A stretch of DNA of 64,000 bases from Porphyromonas uenonis DSM 23387 = JCM 13868 (GTDB lineage: Bacteria; Bacteroidota; Bacteroidia; Bacteroidales; Porphyromonadaceae), in NCBI RefSeq assembly GCF_000482365.1, contig NZ_KI535307.1, forward strand, positions 62,001 through 126,000, given 5' to 3'. The notes beneath the pieces were generated by a model. That model had not been told where the DNA came from, made no database searches, and saw nothing but the letters and a program-made list of their open reading frames with translations. Below, piece by piece: positions 8,336 through 17,061 of this stretch. Within the stretch, counting starts at the first letter, position 1; every line of letters begins with the position of its first letter. Both the position numbers and the translations under genes were made by a program.

Positions 8336-9241
8336 TTACTCCATCATGCGGAGCTCCAGGATCTGGGTCTCGCAGAAGTTCTCGATGCCGAGGTAGTACT
8401 CAGCGCAGTCGATGAGCGCCTTCATAGGTACGAGGCCGATGACCTCAGCGCCAACGATCTCGACACCGTAGCGACGAGCCTCCATGCGTACCATCTCGTG
8501 AGCACGATAGACAGCTGTCTTGGTGTAGTCGGTGAGGTTCATAGAGACCTGTACGATGTGTCGGTCAGTCAGCTCTACGCCCATAGCCTTGCAGAAGCGT
8601 AGACCGCCACCGATGTGACGTACCTTCTTAGCGATGGCATCAGCGATAGAGAGGTCAGCCGTGTTGAGGTTAACATTGTAAGCGACGAGTGGCATACGTG
8701 CACCGACAGCTACAACACCTGCTGTGGGGTGAATGTCAGCTGGACCGAAGTCTGGGTGCCACTCATCCTCGTGAATCTTCTCAGCCATACCCTCAAACTG
8801 ACCCTTGCGGATCTTAGCGAGGTTCTCACGGTGAGGAGCTGTAGCGCTCTTCTCATAGAGGAAGACGGGCACACCGATGCGCTCGCCGATCTCCTTACCA
8901 ACCTCCTTAGAGAGCTCGATAGCCTCCTCCATCTCCATATTGCGAATGGGGATAAAGGGGATAACGTCGACAGCGCCCATACGTGGGTGCTGGCCCTGGT
9001 GCTTAGTCATGTCGATAACCTTGACAGCGACCTCGACAGCAGCGATGACAGCCTTACGGACAGCCTCAGGCTCGCCCATGACGGTCACCACGCAGCGGTT
9101 GTGATCTTCGTCATTGCTGTAGTCTAGGAGCTTGACACCCTTAGTCTCTCTAAAGGGTTGTACGATCTGCTCAATCTTTGCTTTGTCACGTCCCTCGCTA
9201 AAGTTGGGGACACACTCTACGATCTTTGTCTGAATAGCCAT
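8336..9241 (-). CDS. ftcD: Glutamate formimidoyltransferase
   Basis: The 301-residue transferase domain moves the formimino group from N-formiminoglutamate to tetrahydrofolate, releasing glutamate. Family features are the N-terminal VECVPNFSEGRD motif (residues 8-19), the GQHPRMGAVDVIPF segment with the catalytic-region His, and the VAVGARMPLVAYNVNL stretch. No cyclodeaminase domain is fused; that activity is encoded at 5911-6546. It is the first gene of the minus-strand hut operon, about 75 bp downstream of a well-formed promoter. Confidence 0.95.
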   Translation of the reverse strand: MAIQTKIVECVPNFSEGRDKAKIEQIVQPFRETKGVKLLDYSNDEDHNRCVVTVMGEPEAVRKAVIAAVEVAVKVIDMTKHQGQHPRMGAVDVIPFIPIRNMEMEEAIELSKEVGKEIGERIGVPVFLYEKSATAPHRENLAKIRKGQFEGMAEKIHEDEWHPDFGPADIHPTAGVVAVGARMPLVAYNVNLNTADLSIADAIAKKVRHIGGGLRFCKAMGVELTDRHIVQVSMNLTDYTKTAVYRAHEMVRMEARRYGVEIVGAEVIGLVPMKALIDCAEYYLGIENFCETQILELRMME

Positions 9242-9314
9242 AGTATTATCTATTTATAGTGTTGTGTTTTGATATCTTGGTAAGCCTTTTCGATAGGTTT
9301 CCTGAAACATTCCG

Positions 9315-9346
9315 CTAAGTTACTGATTATTTGAAGTCCTGTCAAG
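9315..9346 (-). promoter_or_regulatory. Probable promoter of the hut operon
   Basis: Read on the minus strand: CTTG (9343-9346), 20 bp, TAACTTAG (9315-9322). This is close to the Bacteroidota TTTG-N19-21-TAnnTTTG consensus. It is framed by the complementary words CCTGAAA (9301-9307) and TTTCAGG (9350-9356). Confidence 0.5.
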
Positions 9347-9380
9347 CTTTTTCAGGAGAAAAATAACTCAAAAGTGAGCG

Positions 9381-11888
9381 TTAGCTCTTGTAGTAAGTAC
9401 GCTTGATGCGTGGCGAGAGCTTGGAAATCACCTCATATGGTATGGTGCCGATGCGCTCTGCGAGGTCACTCACCTGCAAGCCTGGCACGCCAAAGATGAT
9501 CACCTCGTCACCCTCTGCGACCTTCCCTTTGAGTGCCGTGAGATCGACCATACAGGTGTCCATACAGACGTTGCCCACAATCGGGCAGAGCGTGTCGTGG
9601 ATCATAACGCTCCCCACGCCACAGCTGAAGCGCCTATCATAGCCATCGGCATAGCCAATAGGTATAATGCCAATCTGCCCGCCAGGAGCGACCTGCCCAC
9701 GACGTCCATAGCCGATAGTCTCCCCGTCAGGGATCGTTTTAATCTGTAGGAGCGTGGTACGTAGCTTAGCGACAGGCTCGAGGGTGAGACTACCCGTAGC
9801 ACTGATACCATAGAGCCCTACTCCTAGACGAGCCATGTCGTAGTGATGATGGTTGTATCGCTCCATGCCGGCCGTGTTTTGGACGTGACGCAGAGGACGA
9901 TAGGAGAGCTGACTGGTAAGGTAGTCGGCACCTGCATCATAGAGGGCAAACTGCTGCTCCGTGAAGTCGCTCATCGTCGGTTCATCGGCAGCAGCCAAGT
10001 GCGTAAAGATACTCTGCACCCGTATCAGCGGCTCCACCTCATGAAGCGTCTGAGCGAGATGCTCGAGGGTCGCTCTGTCTGGCGTAAAGCCCGTACGGTG
10101 CATACCCGTGTCTAGCTCGATATGAACAGGATAGTGGCTCAGGCCCTGACGCTCCACATGGCGGGCAAACTCTCGGAGGATGCGCTCGTTGTAGATCTCA
10201 GGCTCTAGGCGACTCTGCGTCATCACCTCAAAAGCCTCGACCTCAGGATTCATCACGATGATCGGCAGGAGGATCCCTTTGCTGCGAAGCTCCTTGCCCT
10301 CGTCCGCCAGCGCCACCGCTAGCGCTGCGAGGTCTTGCTGCTCCAGCGCCTTGGCCAGTTCGTAAGCTCCGATACCGTAGCCCTGCGCCTTGGCCATGAC
10401 GATGATACGTGTCTCGGGTGAGAGGAGCGCTTTGTAGCTTTTCAGATTGTTCACCAGAGCTTCGAGGTCTATCTCTAGAGTCGTCTCATGCACCTGCTTC
10501 GCTAGGTGCTGTACGATACGCTCGAACTGGAATTGTCTAGCCCCCTTGACCAAAATCTCCGCATGAGTGATGGTGCTGAGGAGGTCATCGGCAAGGAGCT
10601 GGTCGGTCGTCTCGTAGAAGGCGGTCTTCCCTTCCCCACTCCCCTGGAAGTAGTCCTGATAGTTGCACAGCTCCCGACCCACACCGATGAAGAGCGTGTG
10701 GGGATACTGCGCAATCATCTCGCCCACCTGCTTGTAAAGGTCTCGTGGTAGCTGGGCACTCTGTAGGATATCGGAGAGAATGATCACCGCCTGCTGATGC
10801 GAGGTGGCCGTGCGCTGCTTCTGAAAGTCAAGCGCAATGCGTAGCGAATTGATATCGTTGTTGTAAGCGTCGTTGATCAGACGATTGCCCGCCTGCCCCT
10901 CCTTGACCTCCAGTCTCATCTCGATCGCCTCAAGCGTCGCAAAGCGAGCCAGCACCGCCTGGCGCTGAGCCGTGGTGAGTGGCAGGAGACCAATGAGACA
11001 GAGACAGTGCGTAGCGTTTTGTATAGAGGCTTGATCCGCAAAGGGAATGGTCACCGTACTGCTCTCGTCCGCATGCTGAACTGTGATGGTTGTGGTGCCG
11101 TCCCCTGAGGGGCTATAGAAGACATGGTAGTAAGCTTTGCCAGGCGTGAGGCTCCAGCCGATCGCCTTGTCCGAAAGACCCAAATTGTCAATGCCTCGCT
11201 GTATCTCATCGCTGTCGGCATCATAGACAAAGTGGTCAGCATCGACGAAGAGCTGCAGCTTCTCCTCGATCTTCTGATTGAGCGAAACAAAGTTCTCTTG
11301 ATGCGCCGCCCCAATGTTGGTCAAGATACCGAGCGTCGGCCGTATGATACGCTGGAGACGTAGCATCTCCATCGGCATCGAGATCCCCGCCTCAAAGATA
11401 GCGAGCGTATGCTCCTCCTCCATATTCAGTATCGAGAGCGGCACACCGAGCTGCGAGTTGTAGCTCTTTGGCGAACGCACGATGCGATAGCAACCAGAGA
11501 GGAGGTGATAGAGAAACTCCTTGACGACCGTCTTGCCGTTGCTTCCCGTGATGCCGATGACTGGGTAGTTGTAGCGCATACGCCAGTGGCTAGCTATCTG
11601 CTGGAGCGCACGGAGTGTCTCCTGCACCTGTACAATATTGGCATCAGGATAGCGCTCCACATAGGGCTCGATCGGCTCGCAAATGAAGAAAGCCCGCACC
11701 CCATGCTCGTAAAGCTGGGGAATATATTTATGCCCGTCACCAGAGGCGGTACGCATCGCGAAGAAGAGGCTATCGCTCGGCGAAGTGAGCTTACGACTAT
11801 CGGTCAGGATATGTCGTATCGGACGCTCGTCGACGAGATGCGTTTGGATAGGACGAAGATACTCAAGGATGTTTTGCAGTGTAGACAT
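9381..11888 (-). CDS. murF-alr: Bifunctional UDP-MurNAc-tripeptide D-Ala-D-Ala ligase / alanine racemase
   Basis: A natural fusion of two cell-wall enzymes, known across Bacteroidota. The N-terminal Mur ligase (residues 1 to about 460) has the ATP loop TGSNGKT near residue 112 and the MurF motif NDAYNNDINSL. The C-terminal alanine racemase has the PLP-lysine motif VMAKAQGYGIG near residue 498 and late motifs RLGVGLYGI and IGYADGYDR. It therefore makes D-Ala and joins the D-Ala-D-Ala dipeptide to the tripeptide precursor. I chose the ATG at 11888 (835 residues) because the 17 extra residues from 11939 would overlap the upstream gene and do not look like MurF. The upstream GSCFA gene ends 23 bp away. 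Confidence 0.95.
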   Translation of the reverse strand: MSTLQNILEYLRPIQTHLVDERPIRHILTDSRKLTSPSDSLFFAMRTASGDGHKYIPQLYEHGVRAFFICEPIEPYVERYPDANIVQVQETLRALQQIASHWRMRYNYPVIGITGSNGKTVVKEFLYHLLSGCYRIVRSPKSYNSQLGVPLSILNMEEEHTLAIFEAGISMPMEMLRLQRIIRPTLGILTNIGAAHQENFVSLNQKIEEKLQLFVDADHFVYDADSDEIQRGIDNLGLSDKAIGWSLTPGKAYYHVFYSPSGDGTTTITVQHADESSTVTIPFADQASIQNATHCLCLIGLLPLTTAQRQAVLARFATLEAIEMRLEVKEGQAGNRLINDAYNNDINSLRIALDFQKQRTATSHQQAVIILSDILQSAQLPRDLYKQVGEMIAQYPHTLFIGVGRELCNYQDYFQGSGEGKTAFYETTDQLLADDLLSTITHAEILVKGARQFQFERIVQHLAKQVHETTLEIDLEALVNNLKSYKALLSPETRIIVMAKAQGYGIGAYELAKALEQQDLAALAVALADEGKELRSKGILLPIIVMNPEVEAFEVMTQSRLEPEIYNERILREFARHVERQGLSHYPVHIELDTGMHRTGFTPDRATLEHLAQTLHEVEPLIRVQSIFTHLAAADEPTMSDFTEQQFALYDAGADYLTSQLSYRPLRHVQNTAGMERYNHHHYDMARLGVGLYGISATGSLTLEPVAKLRTTLLQIKTIPDGETIGYGRRGQVAPGGQIGIIPIGYADGYDRRFSCGVGSVMIHDTLCPIVGNVCMDTCMVDLTALKGKVAEGDEVIIFGVPGLQVSDLAERIGTIPYEVISKLSPRIKRTYYKS

Positions 11889-11911
11889 TATCGTGTTGTA
11901 AATAAGGGTCA

Positions 11912-12910
11912 TCATGGTTCTACTACGGAGGCTACGCATAGCTTCTCTCCATAGCGCTCACGGCAGTGTGCTATGCGCTCAGCGATCTGAGCCTGTAGTC
12001 GCTCGGCTCCGTGTGGCGTCTTAGGCCGATGCAGTGCCAGCTTGCGCAGACGCTGAGCAGCCTGACGCCTCTCCACTTCACGCTCCTCTTGGCTTGCCCA
12101 GTAGGCGACGAAGTGATCGGCTATGTAGGCGACCGCTTCATCAGACGGGTGAGTCAAGTCACTGGCGTAAAAGCGGTAGTCCCGCAACTCATCATGTAGG
12201 ATCTCATACGCGGGAAAGTAGTGACAGGCAGGTAGCTCACGACAAAGCGTGTCGCAGAGGATACGTAGCTTGCTCTTTGACAAGTTGCTCTCCGCCAAGC
12301 CGTCCTGCAGATAGCGCACAGGACTAACCGTCAGGACTATCTGCAGCGAATGATGCTTAAGGAGCTGTGAAAGCGTCGCTAGCATACGCTCCTGCAGAAG
12401 ATCCAAGGGAAGGTCCCGTCTGTCGAAGAGACGTGCGGGAAGTTGCTGACAGTTTGCCACAGCACGACCACCCTCCGCAAGGTAGTAGACTTGCGTCGTG
12501 CCGAGTGTGATCCAGAGCCAGTTTGCCTCTGCTAGTCGGCGATGAGCCGTATGCCATAGCTGAGCGGTCGCCTCACGTAGCGCCTCCTGGCTCTCGCCAT
12601 AGATAGCGCTGTGGTGACGCAGACTATAGTAGAATCCGTCTCGCTCTATAATATAAGGTGTATAGTCGGGGCAGTCTTGCTCATCGAGGAGCAGATCCTC
12701 CAGCGTGTCGCAGATACTGATCGGATTGTAGAGCGTACCGTAAGGATTGACCAGCACATCATATCCGAGGTGTCGCATATGCTCGCCTATATGCTCACTA
12801 AAGCAAGAGCCAAGCGTCAGGATACGATCCCCATAGCGCCCCGCTATAGAGGTGGGCAGAGGAGCTACCTGAATCGGTGTGAACCACTGTATGGATCGGG
12901 AGGTGAGCAT
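11912..12910 (-). CDS. GSCFA-domain protein
   Basis: This 332-residue protein has the namesake GSCF motif at residues 34-37 (LTLGSCFSEHIG) and later conserved stretches such as LWITLGTTQVYYL, LTVSPVRYL and YFPAYEIL, which resemble the SGNH-like fold of GSCFA proteins. The substrate is not established; the family is linked with cell-surface or peptidoglycan acyl/esterase chemistry only by fold. It precedes murF-alr by 23 bp and has its own promoter at 12941-12948, so the two are probably co-transcribed. Confidence 0.85.
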   Translation of the reverse strand: MLTSRSIQWFTPIQVAPLPTSIAGRYGDRILTLGSCFSEHIGEHMRHLGYDVLVNPYGTLYNPISICDTLEDLLLDEQDCPDYTPYIIERDGFYYSLRHHSAIYGESQEALREATAQLWHTAHRRLAEANWLWITLGTTQVYYLAEGGRAVANCQQLPARLFDRRDLPLDLLQERMLATLSQLLKHHSLQIVLTVSPVRYLQDGLAESNLSKSKLRILCDTLCRELPACHYFPAYEILHDELRDYRFYASDLTHPSDEAVAYIADHFVAYWASQEEREVERRQAAQRLRKLALHRPKTPHGAERLQAQIAERIAHCRERYGEKLCVASVVEP

Positions 12911-12940
12911 CTAGTGAAGTGTCAAGGCGCAGAGCCACCA

Positions 12941-12948
12941 CAAAGGTA
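12941..12948 (-). promoter_or_regulatory. -7 box for the GSCFA/murF-alr operon
   Basis: TACCTTTG on the minus strand, 31 bp before the GSCFA start. It begins directly after the T-tract of the preceding terminator. No clear TTTG is present at -33. Confidence 0.6.
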
Positions 12949-12985
12949 CAAAAAAGCGGGTAGCACTCGTCTGAGCACTACCCGC
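12949..12985 (-). terminator. Terminator of the beta-barrel gene pair
   Basis: Minus strand: 13-bp stem with mismatches, GCGGGTAGTGCTC-AGAC-GAGTGCTACCCGC, followed by TTTTTTG. It lies 48 bp past the stop of the gene at 13033-13938. Confidence 0.75.
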
Positions 12986-13032
12986 AATTCAAAGGGAATA
13001 TCGTATCTGATAGTGGATTAGCGAACTCTCCT

Positions 13033-13938
13033 CTAGAAGCGAGCCACTATTCCCACCGAGTAGTCTCTCGTGCTCACCTCAGCCTGCGCTGACGGTATGG
13101 TGCTGAGCAGACTAACCCGTCCGAAGAGTCCGAGGAAGCCATACCCTATCTCGCCACGCAGATCTAGTCCGAAGGGGCGTACATTGAGATCATCGTCCAC
13201 AAGCGTATTGATCCGCTCATCGAGCGAGCGTGTGCGGGACTTTTGTAGGCATACGAACTTCGGGACGATCGATAGCGAGCTCCAGGCATTCGTCTCGCCC
13301 CATGAGAGCGACAGCCCTATCGGCATCTCTATGGAGAGGAGGTCTAGTTCCGTCTGCGCATAGCCCACCTCTGTAGGCTCCTGTCTTAGGATCGTCTGTT
13401 CCTTATCGTCACGCTGCATAGCGTACTTCTTGTCAAAGGCAAATCTACTGCCCACAAGCGAAGTCCCCACGTTGAAAGCCCACGGACTACGCCCGATCTG
13501 GAGGATACCATAGACACCAAATTCTCCACGAGTAGAGCACCAAAAGCGCTGCTTGCCACTCCACTCAGGAGCTGTAAAGAGGTTCCAACCGAAGGAGCCT
13601 ACAAAGTGATAGGAGACATCTCCCATCAGTGTCTTGTAGATGATAGGTCGGCCATCCTGCTTGTGAACGGTGCTAATGCGAGAGCGATTCCAAACTGACT
13701 GACGACCACCTCTCGTCCATACCCTATCTATATAGAGTGGCACCTCTTGCGCCTGACCTTTAGGGAGCCGATGCTCCACCTCTATCTGACTATCTTTCTC
13801 ACCTCGCATCACATAGACCGTGCGGTCAGCGAACTGGATCGTATCACACGAGGTCACCGTCTGCCCCGTGGCACCTAGCGTAGTAAGCAGTAAGGTGACT
13901 AACGCAAATAAGGGTAATGTATAAACTCTTGAGTACAT
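13033..13938 (-). CDS. Secreted, probable outer-membrane beta-barrel protein
   Basis: The 301-residue product has a clear signal peptide (hydrophobic residues about 8-22, cleavage after GATGQ), then a short region beginning CDTIQFADRTVYVMRGEKD. A region of alternating hydrophobic beta strands ends in VGIVARF with a terminal Phe, as in outer-membrane barrels. I do not recognise a named family. It follows a gene of similar architecture by 13 bp (13952-14863) and probably shares its transcript. The function is unknown. Confidence 0.7.
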   Translation of the reverse strand: MYSRVYTLPLFALVTLLLTTLGATGQTVTSCDTIQFADRTVYVMRGEKDSQIEVEHRLPKGQAQEVPLYIDRVWTRGGRQSVWNRSRISTVHKQDGRPIIYKTLMGDVSYHFVGSFGWNLFTAPEWSGKQRFWCSTRGEFGVYGILQIGRSPWAFNVGTSLVGSRFAFDKKYAMQRDDKEQTILRQEPTEVGYAQTELDLLSIEMPIGLSLSWGETNAWSSLSIVPKFVCLQKSRTRSLDERINTLVDDDLNVRPFGLDLRGEIGYGFLGLFGRVSLLSTIPSAQAEVSTRDYSVGIVARF

Positions 13939-13951
13939 AGTGACGATACGA

Positions 13952-14863
13952 TTAGAAGGTGATACTTAGTCCAGCCGTGAGAAGGCCCTTGTTGTTGTAC
14001 CCGCTCATAGCGTCTTTGACGAGGAGTAGCGACTGAGGCGTGTAGTGGAGATAGAGACCTAGAGGTCTAAAGTCGATAAAAGCGCCATAAGTCATCGAGA
14101 GTGGCGGTGTCGCCTCTGTCTTGGTACGCTCCTTGTGACGATTGCCATACTGCTTGTGCATCACGTACTCCTTGTACTTGATCTGTGGAATCACCTCGAT
14201 GCCGACACGCATACGACTATTCATCATCGGGCGCATCCCCAGCGTGATTGGGAACGATATGTAGCGTGTCACCAGCTTGCTCTGGCGTAGTCCCATATCC
14301 TCGTCATAGTGACTCTGATGCAGCTCGTTGAGATCCCTATTTGGTTTGAAATAGTAGCCATCACGCAGGCTGTAGGTACGCCCCTCAAAGGCAAAGTCAA
14401 AGCCAACAAAGTAACGACCCTGCAGGTAATACCTATACCCTATCGGCGCCACCATGTAGTGGTTGAAGCAGGGTGTAGCTGCATGGTCAAAAGCATCGCC
14501 CAGCATCATCGTCGAGCCGAAGTACAGCTTCGGAAAGAGTCGTATCGTACCCCAGCGAAAGCTATTATCATCGTAGATACCGAGTACACCACCTACACCC
14601 GATAGAGCCTTACGTAAATCACGATCTAGCGAGAAAGCGGTCGTCTCCATACGACGCACGCGGTTCCGCTCGTTGTAATCGACGAGTGTCACATCGGTCT
14701 GATCTTTACTAGACTCTATAATGACTTTGTAGTCGTCTCGCTCGATGATTGTGTCTGGAGCGAGGGTCGCTAAGGGGGTTGCCTCTAGCCAGTTCGTGGC
14801 AAAGAGAAGAAGCAAACCTGCCAGCAATCCTCCTCGTAGCGAAGCATGTAAATAGTACTGCAT
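13952..14863 (-). CDS. Secreted, probable outer-membrane beta-barrel protein
   Basis: The 303-residue product has a signal peptide (residues about 8-27, LRGGLLAGLLLLFATNW), an N-terminal segment PDTIIERDDYKVIIESSKD, and a barrel-like C-terminal region rich in aromatic residues ending GLSITF. The segment after the signal resembles that of the neighbour at 13033-13938 (DTI, then a short beta-rich stretch ending near KD), so the two may be distant paralogues. It is the first gene of a two-gene operon with a TAACTTTG box 46 bp upstream. No function can be assigned. Confidence 0.7.
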   Translation of the reverse strand: MQYYLHASLRGGLLAGLLLLFATNWLEATPLATLAPDTIIERDDYKVIIESSKDQTDVTLVDYNERNRVRRMETTAFSLDRDLRKALSGVGGVLGIYDDNSFRWGTIRLFPKLYFGSTMMLGDAFDHAATPCFNHYMVAPIGYRYYLQGRYFVGFDFAFEGRTYSLRDGYYFKPNRDLNELHQSHYDEDMGLRQSKLVTRYISFPITLGMRPMMNSRMRVGIEVIPQIKYKEYVMHKQYGNRHKERTKTEATPPLSMTYGAFIDFRPLGLYLHYTPQSLLLVKDAMSGYNNKGLLTAGLSITF

Positions 14864-14909
14864 AGGTTGTTTTGATATGTGTCGGTTAAAACAATGTTTG
14901 TTGTGAAGA

Positions 14910-14917
14910 CAAAGTTA
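14910..14917 (-). promoter_or_regulatory. -7 box for the beta-barrel pair
   Basis: TAACTTTG on the minus strand, 46 bp before the start at 14863. No clear -33 element was seen. Confidence 0.55.
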
Positions 14918-14941
14918 GAAAAATATTGCTATCCAATAAAG

Positions 14942-15015
14942 AGTTCCTCCGCTGGAACTAAAGAGTTCCTCCCTTGGAACTAAATAGTTCCAAGAGGGGA
15001 ACTGTTTTTGGAACT
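14942..15015. repeat. 22-bp phased array of AGTTCC-N6-GGAACT dyads
   Basis: Three dyads start at 14942, 14964 and 14986, exactly 22 bp apart, each with 6-bp arms AGTTCC/GGAACT and a 6-base centre (TCCGCT, TCCCTT, AAGAGG). A lone GGAACT half-site follows at 15010-15015. The spacers are AAAG and AAAT. It occupies the 349-bp gap between a secreted-protein gene and a lipoprotein gene, upstream of the promoter at 14910. No coding potential is visible. Confidence 0.8.
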
Positions 15016-15120
15016 CGTATCTACTACGAGTACAGCACGATACGAATTACAGATTAACGGAGAGAGACTATCAGACTAACCTTCTAATTCCACCCAGTAA
15101 TCACTTTGATGCGCAGAGAT

Positions 15121-15156
15121 AAAAGAAGGGGCAGAAACCGCTCTGGTCTCTACCCC
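15121..15156 (-). terminator. Terminator of the small lipoprotein gene
   Basis: Minus strand: a 12-bp stem with two G-T pairs, GGGGTAGAGACC-AGAGC-GGTTTCTGCCCC, then TTCTTTT. It is 57 bp past the stop at 15213. Confidence 0.65.
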
Positions 15157-15212
15157 CCTATCTATAATGCCGTTACAAACGGCGCTTACGGGTTATTGCG
15201 TCTTAGGACTGA

Positions 15213-15653
15213 CTACTTGACATATCTAAAGAACATAATAGGCTTCGGGATGACGACTCCAGCTTCCAGCTCGTAGGCTATCAAGATGTTAGTGTCCCAA
15301 TCGACCTTCAAGATAAACTGGTTGATATCATCTCCTATCTTTACCGTGGCGGGATAAGCCTTTTGCGTAGCATCGTAGCTGTAAGTCACCGAGAGTGTGA
15401 GCTTCGTCCCTTTGATAGCTGCTGTCAGCTCGCCTTCCGTCTGAGAAGTGAAGCGAAGCTCGCCGCCAGATACTTCACCGATCTCTTTGTCAATGTCAAG
15501 CCCTGTGAGGTCTGTAGCCATCTTCCAGCGGGTATTGACGAGTGCCTCCTTGGGGCCCTTGTCTTTTGGATCCTTCTTACAGGAGCTGAGCATGAGGGTG
15601 GTGCTGACTAGTAGCATGGCTAGGCAGATGCGGATCAATTGTTCTTTTCTCAT
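15213..15653 (-). CDS. Small lipoprotein of unknown function
   Basis: The 146-residue product has a lipoprotein signal peptide: a charged start, hydrophobic core LAMLLVSTTLML and lipobox LSSC with Cys at residue 25, followed by KKDPKDKG. The mature part reads like a small beta-sandwich (alternating strands such as GELRFTS and KLTLSVTYSYD). I recognise no named domain. It stands alone between its terminator (15121-15156) and the PD40 gene, 66 bp away, and is the last gene in that direction. Confidence 0.75.
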   Translation of the reverse strand: MRKEQLIRICLAMLLVSTTLMLSSCKKDPKDKGPKEALVNTRWKMATDLTGLDIDKEIGEVSGGELRFTSQTEGELTAAIKGTKLTLSVTYSYDATQKAYPATVKIGDDINQFILKVDWDTNILIAYELEAGVVIPKPIMFFRYVK

Positions 15654-15719
15654 TGTTATTAGGGCGTTTATTGGTTTAACGCCCGCTAAGGTACTACTTT
15701 TCCAAAATATAGGGCGCTC

Positions 15720-17057
15720 TTAGAGATGCGGGCGCTCGAGCTGTCGTATCTTCTGGGCGAGCGTGCGCAACGCTTTGCGGGCTGCAGGGAGCTCACGCTC
15801 GAGCTGTAGGATCATCTCGGTCAGGTCAGCATCGCTACCACTATGCTGGTGATAGGCAGTGCGGAGACGAGCCAGTGTCTGCTCCTGCTCGGTGAGCTGC
15901 TTCTGCTGACTCAGATACTGATCGTAGAGGGTCGCAGCCTCGGCGGAGTGAAACTGATCGCGGTTGGTGTAGATCACATTTGGTGCCACGACAAAGTTAC
16001 CCTGAGAAGCGCTGCTGTGGGCAGGCTGTGCAGAGGTATGCTTACCCAGCAAAGCAGCGTAGTCTACGTCCGAGCGCTGCGTGACATGGTAAGGTCGTAG
16101 CATAGCGTACTGGCGCAAGAGAGCGGGATCGTTGGACGGGACCTCTGTCACCTCTCCATCATTGTAAACAAAGCGGTAAACGGTGACCATGCCACGGGGG
16201 GCATAGCGGTCGGAGACGAGGTAGCCGAGATGGCGCTCAGCGTTGAAAGCGAGAAGCAGGTCATTGTCCGAACTATTGTACGGCAATCCTAGCGGGACAG
16301 GCTGTAGGTAAGCACCCGAAGCGGTCTGGCGGGTCATATAAAGGTCTCGCCCGCCAAGCCCCTGCTTGCTAATAGCGGAGAAGTAAAGCGTGATACCGTC
16401 GGGAGCTAGCGTAGGATAAGAGGGGGCCTCGAGACTGTCTGGGATAGCGGTGATGATGCTAGCATCTGACTGAAGAGTCATCGGTATCGGCTGATTGGCT
16501 AGAAGATCGCCATAGACGAGACGCACGGGTGCACCGGGACGCTCTCGGAGCGGTCTGATATAGCGATCACTTCGCTCGGTGAGGAAGCCGAGACCTAGGC
16601 TATCACAGGAGAAGACTTTGACGCCCTGTCCATTGAGGTAGCTGGCCAATTGCTCTCGTGCGACGGTGATGGTGTCTGCCACTTCTAACCAAAGGACGTT
16701 TCCCATAAGACGTCGCAGCGTATGCAGTCGCTCAGCGTAGAGGTCGGTGACGTGCTGAGCCTTGCGCGCTTTGCTCTGCTTCTCTAGCGAAGCGGACAGT
16801 GCGTCTAGTCGCAACTCTCGGAGGTAGCACTCCCAGAGAGCGGGCAGGTACTTACCATTCTGATGAGCAAGGTACTCATAAGCTGAGACGGCTAGGTCAC
16901 TGCGTCCTCGCGCTGTAGCTCGCTCCACGAGCTGCGTGGCGGTAGCTACAGTGGGCTTCGCATGAAAGGCTTGCGTGAGCGAGTCTAGCTTTTGCCCTTG
17001 AACCATAAAGGCTGGCAAAGTGAGGAGGCAAAGCAAGATGACGAGTAGACGCTTCAT
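15720..17057 (-). CDS. PD40 beta-propeller protein, secreted
   Basis: The 445-residue product has a signal peptide (VILLCLLTLPAFMVQG), a helical, TPR-like N-terminal part (about 25-150), then WD40-like PD40 repeats, best seen in YPTLAPDGITLYFSAISKQG with GGRDLYMTR. A C-terminal coiled coil ends in repeated Gln/Glu/Arg heptads. PD40 propellers of this kind occur in periplasmic TolB- and OmpA-associated proteins of Bacteroidota, but no OmpA domain is present here. It is separated from panE by a strong hairpin and a heptad array, so it probably has its own transcript. Confidence 0.72.
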   Translation of the reverse strand: MKRLLVILLCLLTLPAFMVQGQKLDSLTQAFHAKPTVATATQLVERATARGRSDLAVSAYEYLAHQNGKYLPALWECYLRELRLDALSASLEKQSKARKAQHVTDLYAERLHTLRRLMGNVLWLEVADTITVAREQLASYLNGQGVKVFSCDSLGLGFLTERSDRYIRPLRERPGAPVRLVYGDLLANQPIPMTLQSDASIITAIPDSLEAPSYPTLAPDGITLYFSAISKQGLGGRDLYMTRQTASGAYLQPVPLGLPYNSSDNDLLLAFNAERHLGYLVSDRYAPRGMVTVYRFVYNDGEVTEVPSNDPALLRQYAMLRPYHVTQRSDVDYAALLGKHTSAQPAHSSASQGNFVVAPNVIYTNRDQFHSAEAATLYDQYLSQQKQLTEQEQTLARLRTAYHQHSGSDADLTEMILQLERELPAARKALRTLAQKIRQLERPHL

Positions 17058-17061
17058 GGGG

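Noticed and set aside
8327-9127. Plus-strand open frames opposite ftcD
   Set aside because: They are mirror frames of a strongly conserved enzyme with biased codons, without promoter or family match.
11889-11939. N-terminal extension of MurF-Alr to 11939
   Set aside because: It would overlap the GSCFA gene and adds residues unlike MurF; ATG 11888 fits better.
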